Positions 15,003 to 23,997 of a stretch of 64,000 nt of DNA are shown here, piece after piece. A program made the position numbers and the translations under genes. Source of the stretch: Paracoccus aestuarii (GTDB taxonomy: Bacteria; Pseudomonadota; Alphaproteobacteria; Rhodobacterales; Rhodobacteraceae); contig NZ_CP067171.1 of assembly GCF_028553885.1 (NCBI RefSeq), positions 124,001 through 188,000 on the forward strand. The letters are read 5' to 3'. Each line of letters begins with the position of its first letter. The stretch's first letter is position 1. A model generated the notes under the pieces. That model worked only from the letters and a program-made list of their open reading frames with translations. It searched no databases and had not been told where the DNA came from.

Positions 15003-16513
15003 CCACCCGCCGCCGGGCCGGGGGCGGGGCGCGCCCCCTCCGGCCCCGCGACGCGCAGGTGCCCGGCCCCGATCCGGGCGCGGATGGCGCGCGACAGCGT
15101 GTCGATGCCCACCGTGACCAGCCCGGTCGCGGCCAGGATGACGACTGCGCGGTCCATGCGCAGCTCGCCTATCGCATCGTCCAGGAAAAATCCCAGGGTG
15201 GCGATGCCCAGGATCCCCATGATCGCGGATTCGCGGATGATGATCTCCCACCGGTAAAGGCACAGCGCGACGAAATTGCCGAAAAGCCGCGGCACGATCT
15301 CCCATCCCCAGAGGGTCAGGCCCCGCGGCGCATCGGCCCGCAGCGCCAGCCCCGCCGCCTGCCGGCCCAGCAGATGCCCGATGATCGCCCCGTTATGCAG
15401 CCCCAGGGCCAGGATCGCCGGCAGCATCGACGGCCCCCAGACCTGCAGGAACAGATAGGCCAGCATGTATTCGGGAAAGGACCGCAGGATCACCAGCACC
15501 AGATGCCCCAAGGCCGCGCCCGCCCGCCCCGTCACCCGCGGCACGATCAGCGCCTGCGCGACGAAGGCCACCGCCCCCGCCAGCACCAGCGCCAGCTGCG
15601 CCATGATCAGCGTGGCGACCAGCCCGGGCAGGATCGCCCCCTGCATCAGGGTCCCCAGCCAGGCCAGCAGGCCCGCCGGATCGCCTTGGCGCAGCGGCGC
15701 GGGGATGATGTCCTGGGACAGGAACCGCCACAGCGCCCCCTGCCCCATTGGCGGGGTGCGCACCGTGGCCAGCATCACCGCGGCAAAGACCAGCCAGCCC
15801 AGGACCAGCCGCGGCCGCATCCACAGCCGGATCGAGGCGATCAGCCCGACATAGAGGATCATCACCGCCCCCGCCGCGCCGTAATCCCCTTGGCGAAAGA
15901 AGCTGTCCAGCTGAAAGCCCAGGGTCGGCAGGCCCACGAAGCCCAGTACCGCCGAGGACCGCAGCCCGCATTCCAGCCGATAGAGCGCATAGCTGGCCAT
16001 CTGCGGCCCCGCCAGCGGTGCCCGCGCCCACAGGAACCGCGTCAGCGCATCGACCCGCGGCCCCAGCCAGGCGGCGGGGCGGGGATCGGCCTCGTCCAGC
16101 ATCTCGGAAAGGACCTTGGCGAAGATCCCCGCATAGGGCAGCGCGATGGCCAGCACCCCCGACCAGACGCTGATCCCGAAGACCTGCAGCAGCAGCAGCG
16201 CCCAGAACAGCTCGTGCACGGATCGCACCGCGATGGCCAGCGCCCGGACCGGCCACAGCCGGTAGAAGGGCGCCAGGCACAGCCCCGCCGCGCCGCCCAA
16301 GGCCACCCCGGCCACGGCGAAGGCCACGGTCAGGGCCAGGGCACGCAGGATCTGCTCGATGGCGCCGAAATCGGGCGACAGAAAGCCCCGGCCCATGCGC
16401 ATCAGGGCCGCGCGCGGATCATGGCCCGCCACCGCCAGATCGGCCAAGGGCAGGCAGGCCGCGGCCAGGACCACGAACCCCGCCACCACCCCGAGGCGCG
16501 ACAGCCTAACCAT
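14999..16513 (-). CDS. PhnE-like ABC permease, two permease units fused
   Basis: 504 residues, twice the normal PhnE length. Each half carries a PhnE-type membrane domain with its coupling region: the first around RSVHELFWALLLLQVFGIS to LYRLECGLRSSAVLGFVG, the second around RSFPEYMLAYLFLQVWGPS to LYRWEIIIRESAIMGILG. A single chain can therefore form the whole channel. I start it at the ATG at 16513, overlapping the ATPase gene by eight bases. Third gene of a binding protein-ATPase-permease operon. Family: phosphonate/phosphite/selenium oxyanion importers. Its neighbours (formate dehydrogenase, selA, selB) favour selenium oxyanion; no phosphonate-degrading gene is nearby. Confidence 0.85.
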   Translation of the reverse strand: MVRLSRLGVVAGFVVLAAACLPLADLAVAGHDPRAALMRMGRGFLSPDFGAIEQILRALALTVAFAVAGVALGGAAGLCLAPFYRLWPVRALAIAVRSVHELFWALLLLQVFGISVWSGVLAIALPYAGIFAKVLSEMLDEADPRPAAWLGPRVDALTRFLWARAPLAGPQMASYALYRLECGLRSSAVLGFVGLPTLGFQLDSFFRQGDYGAAGAVMILYVGLIASIRLWMRPRLVLGWLVFAAVMLATVRTPPMGQGALWRFLSQDIIPAPLRQGDPAGLLAWLGTLMQGAILPGLVATLIMAQLALVLAGAVAFVAQALIVPRVTGRAGAALGHLVLVILRSFPEYMLAYLFLQVWGPSMLPAILALGLHNGAIIGHLLGRQAAGLALRADAPRGLTLWGWEIVPRLFGNFVALCLYRWEIIIRESAIMGILGIATLGFFLDDAIGELRMDRAVVILAATGLVTVGIDTLSRAIRARIGAGHLRVAGPEGARPAPGPAAGG

Positions 16514-17162
16514 AGAGCCGGTCGATCCGCGCCGCATCCAGCCCCGCCACCGGCAGGTCGAACAGCACCCGCCCCTCCTTCAGACCGATCACGCGGCTGG
16601 CGAAGGCGCGGGCCACGGCCACGTCATGCATGGCCAGAATCGCGGTCGGAAACGCCCCCTGGACCAGCCGCGCCAAGGCCTGGGCCTGCAGCGGATCGAC
16701 GGCCGAGAGCGGCTCGTCGCCCAGGATGATCTCGCCGCCGCGATAGAGCGCGCGGGCCAACGCCACGCGCTGCTTCTGGCCGCCCGACAGGGTCTCGACC
16801 CGGGTGTCGGCCAGGCCCTGCAGGCCCACGCGGTCCAGCACGGCGCCTGCCTCGGCCCGGTCGCGGCGGGCGGGCCGGATCAGGGTCGCCAGGTTGCGCC
16901 AGGCGCCGTGATCGTCCAACCGCCCCATCAGCACGTTGCGCAGCGCCGACAGCTGCGGCACCAGCGCCGCGTCCTGGGGGACCAGCGCCATGCGCATGCC
17001 CCGCGCCTCGACCGCGCCGCGCAGGGCCGAAAGCAGGGTCGACTTCCCCGACCCGCTGCGCCCCAGCAGGGCCAGCCTTTCCCCCGGCGCGACAGTCAGG
17101 CTGATGCCGGTCAGGACCGGGGCGTCGCCCCAGCCCAGATCGGCGCGATCCAGCAGCTGCAA
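16506..17162 (-). CDS. PhnC-like ABC transporter ATPase
   Basis: 218 residues. Walker A GRSGSGKST (about 34-42), Q-loop VPQDAALVPQ, signature LSGGQKQRVALARAL, Walker B IILGDEPLSAVD and the H-loop AMHDVAVAR are all intact. It powers the adjacent double permease. The start codon appears to be TTG (complement of caa at 17160-17162), three bases after the binding-protein stop, with GGAATAGG upstream; no in-frame ATG fits. Substrate as argued for the operon: an oxyanion, possibly selenate or selenite. Confidence 0.88.
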   Translation of the reverse strand: MQLLDRADLGWGDAPVLTGISLTVAPGERLALLGRSGSGKSTLLSALRGAVEARGMRMALVPQDAALVPQLSALRNVLMGRLDDHGAWRNLATLIRPARRDRAEAGAVLDRVGLQGLADTRVETLSGGQKQRVALARALYRGGEIILGDEPLSAVDPLQAQALARLVQGAFPTAILAMHDVAVARAFASRVIGLKEGRVLFDLPVAGLDAARIDRLYG

Positions 17163-17165
17163 GGC

Positions 17166-18029
17166 CTATTCCAGCAGGTCCAGCTGGCGGGCGACATCCT
17201 CGATCGGGGCATAGTCGTCATTCTCGGCCGCGATGAAGGCGTTGCGGGGAAAGGCCGCCAGCAGGTCGGGATCGTCCATCCCGATCAGCGCCGCCTGCAC
17301 CCGGTCCGCGAAACCCTCGCCCCACCGGGCATCCACATCGCCGCGGATCGTCCAGTTGTAGTCGGGATAGGGCGGCGTCTGCCAGATGACATGGGCGGTC
17401 TCGACCTCCGGGGCGTTGTCGGCCACGGCCTGGTCATAGACGGTGTAGTTCAGCGCCCCGACCTGCCAAGCGCCCGAGGCAACCAGCCGCAGCGTCTGGC
17501 TGTGATCGCCCGAGAATCCCACCCGGTCGAAGAACGCCTCCGGCGCCTCGCCGGTATTCTCGCGGATCGCGTATTCGGGCATCAGCCGCCCCGAGGTCGA
17601 GGTCTTGGCCCCGAAGGTGAAGGACAGGCCGCGCGCGGCCTCGGGGAAATCCTCGGACCGTTCCAGGCCGGTATCCCGATGCGCGATGAAATAGCTGACG
17701 AAGGTCGTGTCCTCGTCGCCTTGGGCGATGGCGCGGGCGCCGTCGACCAGCAGCCGCGCCTGCACCCCCGACAGCCCGCCGAACCAGGCCAGCTGGACCT
17801 GGTCGTTGCAGAAGGCGGTGACGGCGGCGGGATAGGACTTCACCGGCACGAATTCGACCGGCACGCCCAATTCGTCGGACAGGTATCCGGCGACGGCGGT
17901 GAAGCGCTCGATCAGGCGGGTCTCGTCCTCGTCGGGAATGGCCGAGAAATAGAGCGCGTCCTGGGCGGCGGCCGAGACGGGCAGCAGAAGGGCCAGAAGG
18001 CCCGCGCAGATGCGGGGGGAAAGCGGCAT
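17166..18029 (-). CDS. PhnD-like periplasmic oxyanion-binding protein (putative selenium oxyanion)
   Basis: 287 residues. A signal peptide (1-22, cut near SAAAQ) is followed by a PhnD-type binding domain: YFSAIPDEDETRLIERF, then VEFVPVKSYPAAVTAFCND and QLAWFGGLSGVQARLL. NCBI recognises a PhnD-related family annotated as putative selenate-binding, found beside selenium genes; from memory this protein resembles it, but I could not test membership. The start at 18029 is supported by the signal peptide. First gene of the transporter operon, divergent from the selenoprotein formate dehydrogenase, which supports a selenium role. Phosphonate or phosphite remain alternatives. Confidence 0.82.
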   Translation of the reverse strand: MPLSPRICAGLLALLLPVSAAAQDALYFSAIPDEDETRLIERFTAVAGYLSDELGVPVEFVPVKSYPAAVTAFCNDQVQLAWFGGLSGVQARLLVDGARAIAQGDEDTTFVSYFIAHRDTGLERSEDFPEAARGLSFTFGAKTSTSGRLMPEYAIRENTGEAPEAFFDRVGFSGDHSQTLRLVASGAWQVGALNYTVYDQAVADNAPEVETAHVIWQTPPYPDYNWTIRGDVDARWGEGFADRVQAALIGMDDPDLLAAFPRNAFIAAENDDYAPIEDVARQLDLLE

Positions 18030-18091
18030 GGATCGGGTTTCCGTCGACTGAAGGGTTGCAGATGCTTGGACCGGCGGATCCCGGAGATCGC

Positions 18092-18182
18092 GCGCCGCTG
18101 TGCAAAGCCCCGTTTCCGGCGCAGCCCACCTGGCCCGAACGCCCCCGGCGCATCGGCTTGCCCCCGGACCATAGACCAGGTG
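18092..18182 (-). promoter_or_regulatory. Structured leader upstream of the oxyanion transporter
   Basis: Within the 249-base gap between the divergent transporter and formate dehydrogenase genes, CACCTGG and CCAGGTG (18127-18133 and 18176-18182) close a 56-base domain with an inner CGCC-GGG-GGCG hairpin. A second stem, GCGCCG/CGGCGC (18092-18097 and 18117-18122), follows. Read on the minus strand this precedes the binding-protein gene. It does not match a riboswitch class I know. Folding could be partly a GC effect. Confidence 0.35.
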
Positions 18183-18208
18183 AAAGGTCGCGCGCAATAC
18201 AATCCGCC

Positions 18209-18226
18209 TTGACTTGGAGCGGTCAA
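18209..18226. promoter_or_regulatory. Inverted repeat between the transporter and formate dehydrogenase operons
   Basis: TTGAC and GTCAA arms eight bases apart (TTGACTTGGAGCGGTCAA). Each arm doubles as a -35-like TTGACY for its own direction, so it could be a shared operator or back-to-back promoter element. No factor is assigned. Confidence 0.35.
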
Positions 18227-18278
18227 AGGAGGACGATTGGTCTGTACCTATCAAACGACAGGCAGAGGGGAGGGTCCC

Positions 18279-21200
18279 ATGAATATCGACCTTTCGCGCC
18301 GCGGCTTTCTGAGGCTGGCGGGTGCGGGGGTTGCGGCAACGTCACTGGGCGCCATGGGATTTGGCGCGGCCGAGGCAGCCGAGGCGGCAAGCGTGCGCGC
18401 CTTCAAGCTGACCACGACGACGGAAACACGCAACACCTGCCCCTATTGTTCGGTCGCCTGCGGGATCATCATGTATTCGCGCGGCGACGTGAAGGCCGGC
18501 GAGACCGCCGAGCTGATGCATATCGAAGGCGATGCCGACCACCCGACGAACCGCGGAACGCTGTGCCCCAAAGGCGCGGCGCTGAAGGATTTCGTCCATG
18601 CCCCCACCCGCCTGACCCATCCCCGCATCCGCCGCGCCGGTTCCGACCAGTTCGAGGAGATCAGCTGGGACGAGGCGCTGGACAAGATCGCCCGCGCCGT
18701 CAAGGACGACCGCGACGCGAACTTCATCGCCACCAACGATGACGGCACCCCCGTCAACCGCTGGACGACGACGGGTTTCCTGGCCGCATCGGCCACGACC
18801 AATGAAACCGCATGGCTGACCTACAAGACGGTCCGGTCCATGGGGATTGTGGGATTCGATAATCAGGCTCGCGTCTGACACGGCCCGACGGTGTCCAGTT
18901 TGGGCCCGACATTCGGCCGTGGAGCGATGACCAATCCATGGACTGACATCAAGAACACCGACCTGGTGATCGTGATGGGCGGCAATGCCGCCGAAGCGCA
19001 TCCCTGCGGCTTCAAATGGGTGACCGAGGCCAAGGCCCAACGCGGTGCCCGGCTGATCGTCGTCGACCCGCGCTATACCCGCACCGCATCGGTGGCGGAT
19101 TACTACGCGCCCATCCGTCCGGGCAGCGACATCGCCTTCCTGATGGGGGCGATCCGCTGGTGCATGGAAAACGACAAGGTTCAGTGGGATTATGTCCGCA
19201 ACTACACCAACGCGTCGTTCCTGGTGCGCGAGGATTTCGGCTGGTCCGACGGGCTTTTCACCGGCTATGACGAGGAAAAGCGCGACTACGACAAGGAAAG
19301 CTGGGATTACCAGATCGGCGAGGACGGCTATGCGCTGACCGACCCGACCCTGCAGGATCCCCGCTGCGTCTGGCAGATGCTGCGCCAGCATGTCGATGTC
19401 TACACGCCCGAATTCGTGGAGAACATCACCGGCACGCCGCGCGACAAGTTCTTGGACATCTGCGCGATGATCGGGGAATGCAGCGCGCCCGACCGGACCA
19501 TGACCTCGATGTATGCGCTTGGCTGGACCCAGCATTCCAAGGGGGCCCAGAACATCCGCGGCATGGCGATGCTGCAGCTGATCCTGGGCAATATCGGCGT
19601 CCGGGGCGGCGGGATGAACGCGCTGCGCGGCCATTCCAACATCCAGGGCCTGACGGATATCGGCCTGATGTCGAACCTGATCCCGGGCTATCTGAACATC
19701 CCCACCGAACGCGAACGGGACTGGGAGACCTATCTGTCCACCCGCAGCTTCACGCCGCTGCGTCCCGGTCAGACCAGCTACTGGCAGAACTATCCCAACT
19801 TCATGGTCAGCTTCCTCAAGGCCATGTGGGGGGATGCGGCGACGGAACAGAACGATTGGGCCTTCGACTATCTGCCCAAGCTGGACGTGCCGGCCTATGA
19901 TGTCCTGCGGATGTTCGAGCTGATGAACAACGACCGCGTGAACATCTATTTCTGCCAGGGCTTCAACCCGATGCTGTCCTTCCCCGACCGGGGCAAGGTC
20001 ACCCGCGGGCTGTCGCGGCTGAAGCTGCTGGTCGTCATGGACCCGCTGTCGACCGAGACCTCGCATTTCTGGCAGAATCACGGGGCGCATAACGACGTGC
20101 CCACCGCCGAGATCCAGACCGAGGTGCTGGAGCTGCCCACGACCTGCTTTGCCGAGGACGAGGGCGCGCTGGTCAATTCGGGCCGCTGGCTGCAATGGCA
20201 CTGGCCGGGCGCGACGCCGCCGGGCCAGGCCAAGCACGACACCTGGATCATGGCGCAGATCTGGACGCGGGTGCGCGATCTCTATCGGTCCGAGGGCGGT
20301 GCCTTCCCCGATCCGATCGTGAACCTGTCTTGGGACTATGCCGATCCCGGCAATCCCATGCCCGAAGAGCTGGCGCGCGAGATGAACGGCCGCGCCCTGA
20401 GCGACGTGACCGACCCGGCGACGGGCGCGGTCATCGTGCAGGCGGGCCGGCAGGTGTCCGGCTTCGGCCAGCTGCGCGCGGACGGGACGACCATGGCGGG
20501 CTGCTGGATCTATGCCGGCAGCTGGACCGAGGATGGCAATATGATGGCGCGGCGGGACAATTCCGACCCCGACGCGACCGGCATGTACCTGAACTGGGCC
20601 TTCGCTTGGCCGGCGAACCGGCGGGTGCTCTATAACCGCGCCTCGGCCGACCTTCAGGGCCGGCCTTGGGACGCGACGCGCCCGCTGGTCCAGTGGAACG
20701 GCGAACGCTGGACGGGATATGACATCCCCGACATCGCGCCCACCGCGAACCCGTCCGAGGTCGGTCCCTTCATCATGAACCAGGAAGGGGTCTCGCGGCT
20801 CTTCACCCGGGGCATGATGCGCGACGGGCCCTTCCCCACGCATATGGAGCCCTTCGAGAGCCCCATGGCCAACGTGTTCAACCCGCGCATGCGCGGCAAC
20901 CCGGTGGCGCGGATGTTCGCATCCGATGCGGCACGCCTCGGCAGCAGCGAGGAATTCCCGCTGGTCGCCACCTCCTACCGCCTGACCGAGCATTTCCACT
21001 ACTGGACCAAGCACAACCCGGTGAACGCCGCGTTGCAGCCCGAGTTCTTCGTGGAGATCAGCGAGGAGCTGGCCGCCGAACGGGGCATCGCCAAGGGCGG
21101 CCGCGTGCGGGTCTGGGGGGCGCGCGGGCAGGTCTGGGCCAAGGCCGTGGTGACCAAGCGGATCCGTCCGCTGACCTGCGACGGCAAGACCGTCCATGTC

Positions 21201-21359
21201 GTGGGCATCCCGCTGCATTGGGGCTTCATGGGTGCCGCCAAGAAGGGATGGGGGCCCAACAGCCTGACGCCCTTCGTCGGTGACGCCAATGTGGAAACGC
21301 CGGAGTTCAAGGCCTTCCTGGTCAATATCGAACCCGCAGCAGAGGAGCCGGTCGCATGA
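18279..21359 (+). CDS. fdoG: Respiratory formate dehydrogenase alpha subunit, selenoprotein (in-frame UGA at 18876-18878)
   Basis: Catalytic molybdopterin subunit of a membrane formate dehydrogenase (FDH-N/O type), 1026 residues when the internal TGA is read as selenocysteine (residue 200; E. coli FdnG has Sec196). The twin-arginine signal [10 protein letters not shown] is at 6-15, and a [4Fe-4S] site starts at [12 protein letters not shown]. The Sec context [31 protein letters not shown] matches the family almost exactly, with a SECIS hairpin directly after it. Both flanks are open and homologous, so the stop is not a mutation. The ATG at 18279 has GAGGGGAGGG upstream. It overlaps the beta-subunit gene by ATGA. 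The symbol fdnG would serve equally. Confidence 0.96.
18879..18921 (+). promoter_or_regulatory. Bacterial SECIS element for selenocysteine insertion
   Basis: Immediately 3' of the UGA, CACGGCC (18879-18885) pairs with GGCCGTG (18915-18921). Above it, GG (18890-18891), then GTCC (18893-18896), pairs with GGGC plus CC (18902-18907), leaving U18892 bulged and AGTTT as the loop. Counting the U of UGA as 1, the bulged U is number 17, the same position as the essential U17 in E. coli fdhF. SelB should bind the apical part. Confidence 0.9.
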
Positions 21360-22339
21360 AGGACATCGCCACCAGCCCGACCACGGCGGCGTCCAACCCG
21401 CCGGTGCAGCCGACCGAGGCCTATTTCGATGCGCGCGACGTCGTGCGCATCTCGGCCACCCGGAACGTGCCCCAGCCCGACCGCCAGCTGGAAAAGCTGG
21501 CCAAGCTGATCGATGTGTCCAAATGCATCGGCTGCAAGGCCTGTCAATCCGCCTGCGTGGAATGGAACGACACCCATCCGGCGGTGGGCGAGAATGTGGG
21601 GGTCTATGAGAACCCCCACGACCTGACCCCCGACATGTTCACCCTGATGCGCTTCGCCGAATGGGAGAACCCGGCCACGAACGAGTTGGAATGGCTGATC
21701 CGCAAGGATGGCTGCATGCATTGCGAGGACCCGGGCTGCCTGAAGGCCTGCCCGGCCCCCGGCGCCATCGTGCAGTATTCCAACGGCATCGTGGATTTCG
21801 TGAAGGACAACTGCATCGGCTGCGGCTATTGCATCACCGGCTGTCCCTTCGACATCCCCCGCGTCAGCCAGGTCGATCACAAAAGCTACAAATGCACGCT
21901 CTGTTCCGACCGGGTCGCCGTGGGCCAGGGTCCGGCCTGCGCCAAGGCCTGCCCCACCCAGGCCATCGTCTTCGGCACCAAGGCCGACATGCAGGCCCAT
22001 GCCGAGGCGCGCATCGACGACCTGAAATCGCGCGGCTATGACAATGCGGGCCTCTATGATCCCGCGGGCGTGGGCGGCACCCATGTGATGTATGTGCTGC
22101 ATCACGCGGACAAGCCCGGCATCTACAATGACCTGCCCGAAAACCCCCGCATCTCTCCGGTGGTCGAGGGCTGGAAGGGCGTGACCAAGACCGCGGGCCT
22201 GGCGGCCATCGGTCTGGCCGCGGTGGGCGCGACGCTGCACGGTCTGTTTGCCCGCGGCAACGAGGTCGAGGATCACGACATCGAGGCCGCCGACAAGCTG
22301 GTCAAGGGTCAGGACCCCGATGAAGGGGGGCATCGCTGA
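21356..22339 (+). CDS. fdoH: Formate dehydrogenase iron-sulfur (beta) subunit
   Basis: 327 residues. Four [4Fe-4S] ferredoxin-type clusters carry electrons from the alpha subunit to the cytochrome: [40 protein letters not shown] and [23 protein letters not shown]-terminal membrane anchor lies at about 280-300 ([18 protein letters not shown]). It overlaps fdoG by four bases and fdoI by one. Located on the periplasmic side of the inner membrane with the alpha subunit. Confidence 0.96.
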   Translation: MKDIATSPTTAASNPPVQPTEAYFDARDVVRISATRNVPQPDRQLEKLAKLIDVSKCIGCKACQSACVEWNDTHPAVGENVGVYENPHDLTPDMFTLMRFAEWENPATNELEWLIRKDGCMHCEDPGCLKACPAPGAIVQYSNGIVDFVKDNCIGCGYCITGCPFDIPRVSQVDHKSYKCTLCSDRVAVGQGPACAKACPTQAIVFGTKADMQAHAEARIDDLKSRGYDNAGLYDPAGVGGTHVMYVLHHADKPGIYNDLPENPRISPVVEGWKGVTKTAGLAAIGLAAVGATLHGLFARGNEVEDHDIEAADKLVKGQDPDEGGHR

Positions 22340-23028
22340 TGGCGCCGCGCCCCTATTATTCGGAACCGGGCGACCGGCTGGAAAGCGTCCAGCCGGTCGA
22401 GGTCAGCCGCTATCGCGGCTTCACCCGCGCCAACCACTGGGTCACGGCCTTCAGCCTGATCGCGCTGGCCCTGTCGGGGCTGGCCCTGTTCGACCCCGCG
22501 CTGTATTTCCTCACCGGCCTTTTCGGCGGCGGGCAGATGACGCGCTGGATCCACCCGATCATCGGCGTGGTGCTGTTCTTCAGCTTCGCGCTGATGTTCA
22601 TCCAGCTGTGGCGGCTGAACATGCCCAAGCCCGAGGACACGACCTGGGTCGCAAATATCGGCGATGTGGTGAAGGGCCGCGAGGAGAACCTGCCCGAGCT
22701 GGGCAAGTACAATGCCGGCCAGAAATTCGTGTTCTGGGCCATGACCGGGTTGATCATCGTGCTGATCGTGTCGGGCGTGATGATCTGGCAGCAGGTCGCG
22801 GGCCATCTGGTCAGCGTGCCGGCTCGCCGCATCGCGGTGCTGGTCCATGCGCTGGCGGCGGTGGCGATCATCCTGGTCTTCATCATGCATGTCTATGCCG
22901 CGATCTGGACACGGGGCACGCTGCGCGCCATGACCCGGGGCACGGTGACCGGCGGTTGGGCCTGGCGCCACCACCGCAAATGGCTGCGCGAAATCGCCAG
23001 CCGCGACAACAAGGGCCCGGCGGAGTAA
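22339..23028 (+). CDS. fdoI: Formate dehydrogenase cytochrome b (gamma) subunit
   Basis: 229 residues with four membrane helices and conserved haem-ligand histidines (RANHWVTAFSL, WIHPIIGVVLF, VLVHALAAVAI and IMHVYAAIW). It passes electrons from the iron-sulfur subunit to quinone. The start ATG shares one base with the fdoH stop. A hairpin follows before fdhE. Confidence 0.94.
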   Translation: MAPRPYYSEPGDRLESVQPVEVSRYRGFTRANHWVTAFSLIALALSGLALFDPALYFLTGLFGGGQMTRWIHPIIGVVLFFSFALMFIQLWRLNMPKPEDTTWVANIGDVVKGREENLPELGKYNAGQKFVFWAMTGLIIVLIVSGVMIWQQVAGHLVSVPARRIAVLVHALAAVAIILVFIMHVYAAIWTRGTLRAMTRGTVTGGWAWRHHRKWLREIASRDNKGPAE

Positions 23029-23032
23029 TCCG

Positions 23033-23064
23033 CCGGCCACCACCACCGGCATCCCTGTGGCCGG
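23033..23064 (+). other. Intercistronic hairpin between the gamma subunit and fdhE
   Basis: CCGGCCAC and GTGGCCGG form an eight-pair stem with a 16-base loop in the 54-base gap. No T-run follows, so an mRNA-stability or partial-termination element separating the structural genes from the assembly genes is more likely than a full terminator. Confidence 0.4.
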
Positions 23065-23082
23065 TCCGGCCCGGAGCGAGAC

Positions 23083-23997
23083 ATGACGACCACCATCCAA
23101 CCCGACCCCTCGGCCATCGGCGGGGTGCCCACCGCGCCCCTGGCCCTGCTGCCAAAGCCGATGCGGCTCTACGCCGCCCGGGCCAAGCGCCTGGAATTCC
23201 TGGCCGGGCACAATCAGAACCTGGCCCCTTGGCTGTCCTTTCTGACCGCGCTGACCGGGCTACAGGCCCGGCTGGCCGAGGAGCTGCCCCGCCCCGCCCC
23301 CATCGACCCCGACCGGATCCGCCTGGCGCGCGAGAACCGTATGCCGCCGATCGACCGCGCGCCCCTGGCCGCCGACCCGGCGCTGCACGCGGTGCTGGAT
23401 GCGGTGCTGGACGGCGCCGCCGCGCTGGAGATGCCGGAGCCCGCCCGCCTGGCCCTGCAGGCCGTGATCGCGGCCCCCCTGCCCGACCGGCACTGGCTGC
23501 TGGAGAACGTGCTGGCCGACCGCATCCCCGATGACAGCGTGGCGCCGCATCTGTTTGCGGCGTTGGCGGTCCAGCTGCATCTGTCGCGCCTGGCCGCGAC
23601 CCTGCCCGCCGATCAGCTGGTCAAGATCCGCACCGGCATATGCCCGTCCTGCGGGGGGCGGCCCGCGACCTCCAGCGTGGTGGGCATGGCGGAACTGGAC
23701 GGCGTGCGCTATGCCGCCTGCGCCTGCTGCCAGACCCAGTGGAACGAGGTGCGCCTGACCTGCCTGTGCTGCGGCGAGACCGGCAAGATCAGCTATCGCA
23801 GCGTCGAGACCGAACAGGCCACCGTCCGCGCCGAGGTCTGCGGCGATTGCGAGTCCTGGGTCAAGGTCCTCTACCAGAACAAGAACCCCAGCCTGGAGCC
23901 CATCGCCGACGACGTGGCCAGCCTGGGGCTGGACCTGATGATGAAGGATCAGGGCCTGCGGCGCGGCGGGTTCAACCCCTTCCTCGCGGGATACTGA
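23083..23997 (+). CDS. fdhE: Formate dehydrogenase accessory protein FdhE
   Basis: 304 residues, normal size. Cytoplasmic factor needed for maturation of twin-arginine-exported formate dehydrogenases. The C-terminal half has the rubredoxin-like Cys pairs of the family: CPSCGG, CACCQTQW, CLCCGE and CGDCESWVK. GAGCGAG precedes the ATG. Its TGA overlaps the selA ATG by one base, so assembly and selenium genes are one transcript. Confidence 0.95.
   Translation: MTTTIQPDPSAIGGVPTAPLALLPKPMRLYAARAKRLEFLAGHNQNLAPWLSFLTALTGLQARLAEELPRPAPIDPDRIRLARENRMPPIDRAPLAADPALHAVLDAVLDGAAALEMPEPARLALQAVIAAPLPDRHWLLENVLADRIPDDSVAPHLFAALAVQLHLSRLAATLPADQLVKIRTGICPSCGGRPATSSVVGMAELDGVRYAACACCQTQWNEVRLTCLCCGETGKISYRSVETEQATVRAEVCGDCESWVKVLYQNKNPSLEPIADDVASLGLDLMMKDQGLRRGGFNPFLAGY

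Noticed and set aside
15059..16500. Phosphonate (C-P lyase) uptake as the role of the PhnCDE-like operon
   Set aside because: No phnG-M or phosphonatase genes are present, while selenium genes surround the operon. Not excluded, but less supported.
18876..18890. Interpretation of the TGA in the formate dehydrogenase gene as a nonsense mutation or frameshift
   Set aside because: The context [17 protein letters not shown] is the family Sec site, the frame is unchanged after it, a SECIS follows, and selA, selB and tRNA-Sec are nearby.
18342..21218. A 958-codon open frame antisense to the formate dehydrogenase alpha gene, with similar long ones at 27740-30646, 40910-43171 and 43528-44649
   Set aside because: Each mirrors a gene with clear homology, has biased His/Gln/Arg/Gly composition and no recognisable domain or ribosome site.
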